NCBI GenBank assembly: GCA_963642245.1
Contig: CAVIFY010000001.1
Coordinates: 51,514-115,513 of the forward strand
DNA length: 64,000 bases
Reading direction: 5' to 3'
Origin: CAG-217 sp963642245
GTDB lineage: Bacteria; Bacillota; Clostridia; Oscillospirales; Acutalibacteraceae
The notes beneath the pieces were generated by a model that was given only the letters and a program-made list of their open reading frames with translations, searched no databases and was not told where the DNA came from. The position numbers and the translations under genes are program-made. Each line of letters opens with the position of its first letter. The first letter of the stretch is position 1. Below are positions 34,969 to 41,410 of this stretch, piece by piece.

Positions 34969-35796
34969 ATGGCATTGGATTTTACACGCAAAGAGCACTA
35001 TGATACGGAGGATCTGATCCGCATTGTGGCGCTGCTCCGTGCCCCCGGCGGCTGCCCCTGGGATCGGGCGCAGACCCATGCTTCTATCAAGAAGAATTTT
35101 ATAGAGGAGACCTATGAGGTCATTGAGGCCATCAACCGGCAAAGCACTGCGGGATTGCAGGAGGAGCTGGGTGATGTGCTGCTCCAGGTCGCGCTCCACG
35201 CCCAAATGGAGGCAGAGGCAGGTCACTTTGATTTTAACGATGTAGCGGACGGGATCTGCAAAAAGCTGATCTTCCGTCACCCCCATGTGTTTGGCGATGT
35301 GAAGGCCGAGAATACGGACGAGGCGCTTGCCAGCTGGGACGCTGCCAAGTTAAAAGAAAAAGGAATGAAAAAAGTCAGCGACTCCATGGTGAGTATTCCC
35401 CGGGAATTGCCGGCACTGATGCGCGCCCAAAAGGTGCAGCAAAAGGCCGCCAAGCAGGGGTTTGACTGGCCGGACCGTTCCGGCGCGATGGACAAGCTGC
35501 ATGAAGAGATTGACGAGCTCAAAATCGCTTTGGACCAGGGAGAGCCCGGCAGCATTGCGGACGAATTCGGCGATGTGCTGTTCTCCTGCGTAAATATAGC
35601 CCGCTTTATCGGCGTGGACAGTGAGGAGGCCTTGACCGCAGCCACGGACAAGTTCCTCTCCCGCTATGTGCTGGTGGAGCAGCTGGCAGCGGAGCGCGGC
35701 ATGGAGATGAAGTCGTCTTCCTTGCAGGCGCTGGACGCCCTTTGGGACGAAGCAAAACAAATATTATCCGATCAATCGGAAATGGAGGAAATGTAA
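34969..35796 (+). CDS. mazG: Nucleoside triphosphate pyrophosphohydrolase MazG
   Basis: MazG hydrolyses NTPs to NMP and PPi and cleans aberrant nucleotides. Two tandem all-alpha MazG units are seen: LLRAPGGCPWDRAQTHASI with EETYEVIEAI, ending HPHVFGDV, and a second with EIDELKIAL and DEFGDVLFS. The protein equals the C-terminal part of B. subtilis YabN, without its methylase-like half (275 versus about 490 residues). The ORF extends upstream, but ATG 34969 has AGAGG and sits after the promoter. Confidence 0.93.
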   Translation: MALDFTRKEHYDTEDLIRIVALLRAPGGCPWDRAQTHASIKKNFIEETYEVIEAINRQSTAGLQEELGDVLLQVALHAQMEAEAGHFDFNDVADGICKKLIFRHPHVFGDVKAENTDEALASWDAAKLKEKGMKKVSDSMVSIPRELPALMRAQKVQQKAAKQGFDWPDRSGAMDKLHEEIDELKIALDQGEPGSIADEFGDVLFSCVNIARFIGVDSEEALTAATDKFLSRYVLVEQLAAERGMEMKSSSLQALDALWDEAKQILSDQSEMEEM

Positions 35797-36069
35797 ATGA
35801 ACAAAACTGAACTGGCAGCTGCCGTAGCTGCAAAGACCGAACTTTCCAAGAAAGACGCTGAAGCCGCAGTAAACGCTGTTCTGGCTTCCATCACCGACGC
35901 ACTGGCTGAGGGCGACAAGGTTGCTCTGGTTGGCTTTGGTACTTTTGATGTGAAGACCCGTGCTGCCCGCACCGGCCTGAACCCCCGCACCAAGGAGACC
36001 ATCCAGATCCCCGAGGCTAAGGTTCCGTCCTTCAAGGCCGGCTCCGCTCTCAAGGACGCTGTGAAATAA
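35797..36069 (+). CDS. hup: HU-family DNA-binding protein
   Basis: A 90-residue histone-like protein that bends and compacts DNA. It has MNKTELAAAVAAKTELSKKDA, GFGTFDVKTRAARTGLNP and the terminal VPSFKAGSALKDAVK. It starts directly at the mazG stop, with GGAGG inside the mazG end. Codon choice is that of a highly expressed gene, and a terminator follows, so much of the transcript ends here. B. subtilis has no HU gene at this point in the cluster. Confidence 0.96.
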   Translation: MNKTELAAAVAAKTELSKKDAEAAVNAVLASITDALAEGDKVALVGFGTFDVKTRAARTGLNPRTKETIQIPEAKVPSFKAGSALKDAVK

Positions 36070-36085
36070 GTCTTGTTTTCTATGT

Positions 36086-36121
36086 GCAGGCATCCGTATC
36101 TTGCGGGTGCCTGTCTTTTTT
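36086..36121 (+). terminator. Terminator after hup
   Basis: GCAGGCATCCG pairs with CGGGTGCCTGT (G-U pairs) and is followed by six T. The rqcP ribosome site GGAGG starts two bases later, so rqcP relies on readthrough or an unseen promoter. Confidence 0.75.
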
Positions 36122-36131
36122 GGAGGTCAGT

Positions 36132-36374
36132 ATGCGACTGGATAAGTACCTGAAAGTCAGTCGGATCATCAAGCGCCGCACGGTGGCCAACGAGGCCTGC
36201 GACGCCGGGCGCGTCAGCGTCAACGGCAAGGTGCAGCGCGCGTCCTACGATGTAAAAGTGGGGGATAAGATCGAGGTGGCCCTGGGCCAAAACCGCCACA
36301 CCTACCTGGTCAAGGCCGTGCAGGAGCACGCGCTGAAAGAGGACGCCGCCCTTATGTATGAACCCCTGGACTGA
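36132..36374 (+). CDS. rqcP: S4-domain ribosome quality-control factor RqcP (YabO)
   Basis: RqcP binds 23S rRNA of obstructed 50S subunits and helps RqcH add alanine tails to stalled peptides. The 80-residue protein is one S4 domain: MRLDKYLKVSRIIKRRTVAN, DAGRVSVNGKVQRASYDVKV, GDKIEV, and the C-terminal ALMYEPL seen in YabO. Gene order (mazG, HU, rqcP, yabP, yabQ, divIC) confirms the identity. The partner rqcH is in this window near 58.6 kb. Confidence 0.93.
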   Translation: MRLDKYLKVSRIIKRRTVANEACDAGRVSVNGKVQRASYDVKVGDKIEVALGQNRHTYLVKAVQEHALKEDAALMYEPLD

Positions 36375-36377
36375 CAT

Positions 36378-36420
36378 AATCACCCGCCGGAGCGCATAGG
36401 CTCTATCGGGTGATTTTTTT
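36378..36420 (+). terminator. Hairpin between rqcP and yabP, abutting the yabP start
   Basis: AATCACCCG (36378-36386) pairs with CGGGTGATT (36407-36415), followed by T up to the yabP ATG at 36421. The 3' arm carries GGGTGAT, the only candidate ribosome site for yabP, so the fold could both terminate and hide it. Confidence 0.7.
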
Positions 36421-36693
36421 ATGGAACAGAAAAAGACGACCGGCCACAGCCTGACCCTGTGCGATCGGGAAAAGCTGACCCTTACCGGCGTGACCGATGT
36501 GGACGCTTTTAATGAAGAAGAAATTACGGTGATCACGGACTTTGGCGAGCTGACGGTCAAGGGCGATCTGCTGCATGTGGAGGCGCTGGACCTGGAGTGC
36601 GGCAGTATGCAGATCACCGGCAAGGTCACGGCGCTGCTTTATACCCAGCACCGGGAGGGCGGCGGACTGCTTGGCCGTCTGTTCCATGGTTAA
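36421..36693 (+). CDS. yabP: Sporulation protein YabP
   Basis: YabP is needed for spore cortex or coat formation and is conserved in endospore formers. Its 90 residues match: LTLCDREKLTLTGVTDVDAFNEEEI, then TVKGDLLHVEALDLECG and a C-terminal Gly/Leu-rich tail. It overlaps yabQ by 8 bp. The start codon is directly preceded by a terminator-like hairpin. Confidence 0.9.
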   Translation: MEQKKTTGHSLTLCDREKLTLTGVTDVDAFNEEEITVITDFGELTVKGDLLHVEALDLECGSMQITGKVTALLYTQHREGGGLLGRLFHG

Positions 36694-37186
36694 GGCGCTC
36701 TTTGCCTTTTTTCTGTTGGGGCTGGCGCTTTTTCTGCTTTATGATGTGCTGCGGTTTTGGCGCAGCGTGCGGGGGAGCAGGCGGGTCACTTTTTTTGCCG
36801 ATCTGCTGTGGTGGCTGGTGGCCGCCTTTAGCTGCTACACGCTGTTTTTGGCCTACACCGGCGGGGTGATCCGCACCCTTTGTCTGGCGGTGTGCGGGGG
36901 CGGTTTTGCCTGCGGGTATTTTACCCTGGGTACCCTGACCGGGCACCTGTGGGCACGCCTGGGGGAGCGCCTGGCGCGCAAACGCAAAAAACGGCGAAAA
37001 AAACGGAAAATCCTGCAAGAAAAAGCAAAAAAACTATTGCAATCCCCCTATAATATATTATATAATAAATTACACGCACGAAAGCGCCAACGGAAAAGAA
37101 AAAGACAACCCGCAGCCACGGCTGCGCCGGAACAAAGAAGTGTTGAGTATGATCCAAAATTTGAAGAACTCCATGAAACGGAGTAA
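36686..37186 (+). CDS. yabQ: Spore cortex protein YabQ
   Basis: YabQ is a membrane protein required for spore cortex. The 166-residue chain has four hydrophobic segments (FAFFLLGLALFLLYDVLRFW, then two more by about 100 and one further) and a very basic tail (RKRKKRRKKRKILQEKAKK), as in the family. ATG 36686 overlaps the end of yabP. The last 38 bp overlap the divIC reading frame. Confidence 0.85.
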   Translation: MVKALFAFFLLGLALFLLYDVLRFWRSVRGSRRVTFFADLLWWLVAAFSCYTLFLAYTGGVIRTLCLAVCGGGFACGYFTLGTLTGHLWARLGERLARKRKKRRKKRKILQEKAKKLLQSPYNILYNKLHARKRQRKRKRQPAATAAPEQRSVEYDPKFEELHETE

Positions 37187-37457
37187 GTACCTGCGCCTGC
37201 TTTTGGTGGTGCCCATGGTGGTGCTGTTTCTCTATTGCAGCGTGACTTTGGTGAACCAGTCTGCGGACATCAGCCGTATGCAAAAGCAAAAGCAGACCTT
37301 GTCTGCCCAGCTGGCTTCCGTCCAGCAGGAGAACGCCCGGCTGCAAGAGGTGGTGGGCGCCGACAATAAGGACGACTATATTGAGCAAAAGGCCCGGGAA
37401 AAGGGCTATGTAAAAGGCGACGAGATCGTGTTTTACGATATTTCCGGCACGGAATAA
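37149..37457 (+). CDS. divIC: Septum formation initiator, DivIC/FtsB family
   Basis: DivIC joins FtsL and DivIB at the division septum. The 102-residue protein has a cytoplasmic basic N-terminus (NSMKRSKYLR), one membrane span (LLLVVPMVVLFLYCSVTLV) and an extracytoplasmic coiled coil (MQKQKQTLSAQLASVQQENARLQEVV) ending IEQKAREKGYVKGDEIVFYD, typical of the family. GTG 37140 is an alternative start. It closes the yab cluster as in B. subtilis. Confidence 0.9.
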   Translation: MIQNLKNSMKRSKYLRLLLVVPMVVLFLYCSVTLVNQSADISRMQKQKQTLSAQLASVQQENARLQEVVGADNKDDYIEQKAREKGYVKGDEIVFYDISGTE

Positions 37458-37470
37458 ACAAAACAAATAC

Positions 37471-37517
37471 AAGGGGGCAGCAATCAGGTTAAGACTTTTT
37501 GCTGCGCCCCTTTTTTA
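37471..37517 (+). terminator. Terminator after divIC
   Basis: AAGGGG-G-GCAGCAA pairs with TTGCTGC-G-CCCCTT and six T follow. It ends the yab-divIC unit. Confidence 0.8.
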
Positions 37518-37539
37518 TTGCAAAAAGGTGGACAAGCGT

Positions 37540-38382
37540 ATGAGAGAGATCAAAGCCCGGGCCATTACAGAGGCGGTGCGGCAGCTGTGCATAACGGCCA
37601 ATAAAGTGCTGCCGGAGGATCTGGTGCAGTGTATCGGCTGCGCCCGGCAGACGGAGCCGAACGATACCGCCAAGAGCATACTTGGCGATTTGGAGAGCAA
37701 TTTAGCGGCAGCCAAGGAACTGGACCTGCCCATTTGCCAGGACACCGGTATGGCCGTTGTGTTTGCAGAGATCGGCCAGGATGTGCACATTGACGGCGAC
37801 TTTGAAGCGGCGGTGCACGCCGGGGTAGCTGCCGGATATACGGACGGCCTGCTGCGCAAGAGCGTGGTGCGGGACCCGTTCTTTGACCGGGTGAATACCG
37901 GCGACAATACCCCCGCTGTGATCCACACCCGCCTGGAGCCCGGGGATCGGGTGCGGCTGACGGTGGCGCCCAAGGGCTTTGGCAGCGAGAATATGAGCGC
38001 TCTGCGTATGTTTACCCCGGCCGCCACACGGCAGGATCTGGTGGATTACATTGTGGGCGTGGTGCAAAAGGCCGGGTCCAATCCCTGCCCGCCGGTGGTG
38101 ATCGGTGTGGGGATCGGCGGCGATTTTGAAAAGTGCGCCCTGCTGGCCAAGGAGGCCCTGTGCCGTCCGCTGTCCCGGCGCAATCCCGATCCGGACTACG
38201 CGGCGCTGGAGCAGGAGCTGCTGGAGAAGATCAACGCACTGGACATCGGCCCCCAGGGATTTGGCGGCCAAACCACGGCGCTGGGTGTGAACATTGAGAC
38301 CTACGCCACCCACATTGCCGGGCTGCCGGTGGCGGTGAATGTAGGCTGCCATGTGACCCGGCACGCAACAAAGGAACTTTGA
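37540..38382 (+). CDS. Class I fumarate hydratase, alpha subunit
   Basis: The alpha chain holds the oxygen-sensitive 4Fe-4S cluster of two-subunit class I fumarase or tartrate dehydratase. The three cluster cysteines are visible in LPICQDTG, NPCPPVVIG and VNVGCHVTRHA. The 280-residue length is that of a lone alpha subunit. The beta subunit, nearly always the next gene, is absent: an RNA methyltransferase follows 3 bases later. ATG 37540 follows AAAGGTGG; GTG 37528 is possible. Fumarate or tartrate as substrate cannot be separated by motif. Confidence 0.9.
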   Translation: MREIKARAITEAVRQLCITANKVLPEDLVQCIGCARQTEPNDTAKSILGDLESNLAAAKELDLPICQDTGMAVVFAEIGQDVHIDGDFEAAVHAGVAAGYTDGLLRKSVVRDPFFDRVNTGDNTPAVIHTRLEPGDRVRLTVAPKGFGSENMSALRMFTPAATRQDLVDYIVGVVQKAGSNPCPPVVIGVGIGGDFEKCALLAKEALCRPLSRRNPDPDYAALEQELLEKINALDIGPQGFGGQTTALGVNIETYATHIAGLPVAVNVGCHVTRHATKEL

Positions 38383-38385
38383 TTT

Positions 38386-39501
38386 ATGGAATTACAAATG
38401 ACTGCCCCCTGTCTTCTGGGCCTGGAGGGCCTGGTGGCAGAGGAATTAAGAAAAATGGACGCCCGAGAGGTGACCGCCGAGAACGGCCGGGTGTTCTTTA
38501 ACGGCGACGAGGCAATGCTGGCCCGCGCCAATATCAACAGCCGCTTTGCGGAGCGGATCCTGATTGTGCTGGATCGCTTTACGGCGGTGACCTTTGAGGA
38601 GCTGTTCCAGGCGGTACGGCGGCTGCCCTGGAGCGAGTTTATCGGCAGTACGGACACTTTCCCGGTGAAGGGCTACTCCATTTCCTCCGCCCTGCACAGT
38701 GTGCCGGACTGCCAAAAGATCATCAAAAAAGCCGTGGTGGAGAGCCTGAAAGAGGACTACCACATCAACTGGTTTGACGAGACCGGCCCGGTGCACCAAA
38801 TTCAGTTCTCCATACTGAAAGACCAGGTGACCATTATGCTGGACACCACCGGCACCGGCCTGCACAAGCGGGGCTACCGACCGGAGAGCAATGCCGCTCC
38901 TATTCGAGAGACTTTGGCGGCGGCGCTGTGCAGTCTGTCCCGGTTGCGGCACTACCACACTTTGTACGATCCCTTTTGCGGCAGCGGCACCATTCTCATT
39001 GAGGGGGCTATGCTGGCGGCCAATGTGGCGCCGGGGATCAACCGCAATTTTGCCTGCGACCGCTGGGGCTTTGTGCCGGAGGCGGCCTGGAAGCAGGAGC
39101 GCGCCCGTGCCCACGAGAGCATTAAGACGGATATTGATTTTCAGGCGTTCGGCTCCGATCTGGACCCCCACGCCATTGAGCTGACCGCCATCAACGCCAA
39201 GCGGGCCAGGGTGGGGCAGTACCTGCACCTGGACACGGCGGATATTGCCGATTTTAACCCCCAAACGGAGCGGGGCACTCTGGTGACCAACCCGCCCTAC
39301 GGCGAGCGTATGCTGGATATTCGAGAGGCGGAGCGGCTCTATCGCATAATGGGCGAGAAGTTCAGCCCCCGCAAGGGCTGGAGCTACGGCGTCATTTCGC
39401 CGGACGAACAGTTTGAAAAGTGCTTTGGCCGCAAGGCAGACAAGCGGCGCAAGCTGTATAACGGTATGATCAAATGCCAATTCTATATGTACTTTAAGTA
39501 A
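38386..39501 (+). CDS. THUMP-domain class I RNA methyltransferase (RlmL/YpsC-like)
   Basis: This 371-residue enzyme methylates a guanine base of rRNA or tRNA. The N-terminal THUMP region runs to about residue 165 and ends in the family's LHKRGYRP. The SAM site is DPFCGSGTILIEGA near 200 and the catalytic motif is TNPPYGERML near 306. It matches B. subtilis YpsC (RlmL N-terminal half) rather than the fused E. coli RlmKL. The exact target base is not read from the sequence. Confidence 0.9.
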   Translation: MELQMTAPCLLGLEGLVAEELRKMDAREVTAENGRVFFNGDEAMLARANINSRFAERILIVLDRFTAVTFEELFQAVRRLPWSEFIGSTDTFPVKGYSISSALHSVPDCQKIIKKAVVESLKEDYHINWFDETGPVHQIQFSILKDQVTIMLDTTGTGLHKRGYRPESNAAPIRETLAAALCSLSRLRHYHTLYDPFCGSGTILIEGAMLAANVAPGINRNFACDRWGFVPEAAWKQERARAHESIKTDIDFQAFGSDLDPHAIELTAINAKRARVGQYLHLDTADIADFNPQTERGTLVTNPPYGERMLDIREAERLYRIMGEKFSPRKGWSYGVISPDEQFEKCFGRKADKRRKLYNGMIKCQFYMYFK

Positions 39502-39512
39502 AGGGTGATACG

Positions 39513-41141
39513 ATGGATTACAAAGAGAAATATCAGCAGTGGCTGGCCTTTGCCGACCCGGACACCAAGGCGGAACTGGAAAGCCTGACGGACGAAAAAG
39601 AGATCGAGGATCGGTTCTATAAGGACCTGGCCTTTGGCACCGGCGGCCTGCGGGGCATTATGGGTGCCGGGTCTAACCGGATGAACCGCTACACCGTGGG
39701 TAAGGCCACCCTGGGGCTTGCCAACTATTTGAAGTCCACCGGCAAGGCGGATTTGAAAGTGGCCATTGCTTACGACTCCCGCAACAACTCGGCGGATTTT
39801 GCCAAGACGGCGGCGGGCATTTTTGCAAACTGCGGCTTGCAGGTGTATCTGTATGACCGGCTGGTGCCGGTGCCGGTGCTGTCCTTTACCACCCGGTATC
39901 TGCACTGTGACGCCGGGGTGATGATCACCGCCTCCCACAATCCCAAGGAATATAACGGCTACAAGGTGTATGACGCCAAGGGCTGCCAGCTGTGCACCGC
40001 AGACGCGGCGGCAGCGCTGGATTATATTAACGCAGTAGACGATTACAGCGCCATTCCTTTTTGCAGCGACCACGCCAATATCCACCCGGTGGGGGACAAG
40101 GAACTGGACGCCTTTATCGCTGCGGTGGAGCAGCAGAGCCTGTACACCCAGCCGTCGGATCTGAAGATCGTTTACACCCCGCTCCACGGCACCGGCAATG
40201 TGCCTGTGCGCCGGGTGCTGCGGAATATGAATGTATCTGTGGTCAAGTCCCAGGAACTGCCGGACGGCAATTTCTCCACCGTGCGCAGCCCCAATCCGGA
40301 AGAGAAGGACGCCCTGACCCTGGCCATTGCCCAGGCAAAGGCAGAGGGTGCGGACCTGGTGCTGGGCACCGACCCGGACTGCGACCGGGTGGGCATTGCG
40401 GTGCGTGACGGCGACGAGTATGTGCTGTTTACCGGCAACCAGACCGGCGCGCTGCTGGTGCAGTTCGTGCTGACCATGAAGAAAGTGCAACTGAACGGAA
40501 AATCCACCCTGGTCAAAACCATTGTGACCAGCGACCTGGGTGCCAATATCGGCCGCAGCTTTGGCTTGCAGATCGAGGAGACCCTTACCGGCTTTAAGTA
40601 TATCGGCGACAAGATCAATACTTACGAGCAGACCGGGGACAAGGAATTTGTGATCGGCTACGAGGAGAGCTACGGCTACCTGGTGGGCACCCACGCCCGG
40701 GATAAGGACGCGGTGGTGTCCTCTATGCTCATTTGCCAAATGGCCGCCTGGTATAAAAATCAGGGCAAGACCCTGGTGGACGCGCTGAACGCTGTTTATC
40801 AGGAATACGGCTACTATTTGGACGCCCTGGACAGCTTTGTGCTGAAGGGCAAGGACGGCGCCGAGAAGATCGGTGCGCTGATGCAGACCTTCCGTGCCGG
40901 CGGGGACCAAATGTTCGCCGGCGTGGACCGGGTGCAGGATTTTGCCCTGGGTATCGGCGACCTGCCTAAGGAAAATGTGTTGAAATTCCTGTTCACCGAC
41001 GGCTCCTGGATGGCGGTGCGCCCCTCCGGCACAGAGCCGAAGATCAAGGTGTACTACTCCATTGTGGACCCGGACAGAGCCGCCGCCCACAGCCGCCTGG
41101 CCGTCTTGCAGGCACAGATCAAAGAGATTATCGGAGAATGA
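39513..41141 (+). CDS. Phosphohexomutase (phosphoglucomutase/phosphomannomutase, PgcA type)
   Basis: Interconverts hexose 1- and 6-phosphates. The 542-residue protein belongs to the longer PgcA-like group, with the N-terminal FGTGGLRGIMG, phosphoserine loop TASHNPKEYNGYK, metal loop GTDPDCDRVGIA, and sugar/phosphate loops GYEESYGYL and RPSGTEPKIK. Next to a GH38 alpha-mannosidase and with manA 8 kb away, a mannose-6-P or glucose role fits, but the family cannot be split by motif alone. It overlaps or abuts the NifU-like gene. Confidence 0.92.
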   Translation: MDYKEKYQQWLAFADPDTKAELESLTDEKEIEDRFYKDLAFGTGGLRGIMGAGSNRMNRYTVGKATLGLANYLKSTGKADLKVAIAYDSRNNSADFAKTAAGIFANCGLQVYLYDRLVPVPVLSFTTRYLHCDAGVMITASHNPKEYNGYKVYDAKGCQLCTADAAAALDYINAVDDYSAIPFCSDHANIHPVGDKELDAFIAAVEQQSLYTQPSDLKIVYTPLHGTGNVPVRRVLRNMNVSVVKSQELPDGNFSTVRSPNPEEKDALTLAIAQAKAEGADLVLGTDPDCDRVGIAVRDGDEYVLFTGNQTGALLVQFVLTMKKVQLNGKSTLVKTIVTSDLGANIGRSFGLQIEETLTGFKYIGDKINTYEQTGDKEFVIGYEESYGYLVGTHARDKDAVVSSMLICQMAAWYKNQGKTLVDALNAVYQEYGYYLDALDSFVLKGKDGAEKIGALMQTFRAGGDQMFAGVDRVQDFALGIGDLPKENVLKFLFTDGSWMAVRPSGTEPKIKVYYSIVDPDRAAAHSRLAVLQAQIKEIIGE

Positions 41142-41143
41142 GT

Positions 41144-41398
41144 ATGACAGCGAAGAAAGAGGCCGTACAGGCGTATATCGACCGGGTGCTGGCGCCGAAA
41201 ATCCAAGGCGACGGCGGTTGGGTAGAATTTGTATCTTTAGAGGGTGACCGCTTGACCCTGCACTTTCGGGGCGAGTGCTCCAAGTGCCTGATCCTCCACC
41301 GGTGCGTGGCGTGGATCGAACAGCAGCTGGCGGCGGATCTGCATTTGCAGCTGACGGTGGAGCCGGTGCGGAAGAAACCCTATTTTCAGGATCGGTAA
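41144..41398 (+). CDS. NifU C-terminal-like small protein
   Basis: The 84-residue protein resembles the NifU/Nfu iron-sulfur scaffold domain: an N-terminal helix, then IQGDGGWVEFVSL (family DGG motif), LHFRGECSKC and a helix. Nfu has CxxC; here CSKC is followed by LILHRC, giving a third Cys. ATG 41144 lies 7 bases after GGAG; ATG 41138 overlaps the previous stop. It may carry or transfer a cluster; its link to the neighbours is unclear. Confidence 0.75.
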   Translation: MTAKKEAVQAYIDRVLAPKIQGDGGWVEFVSLEGDRLTLHFRGECSKCLILHRCVAWIEQQLAADLHLQLTVEPVRKKPYFQDR

Positions 41399-41410
41399 GG
41401 AGGTGCAGGT

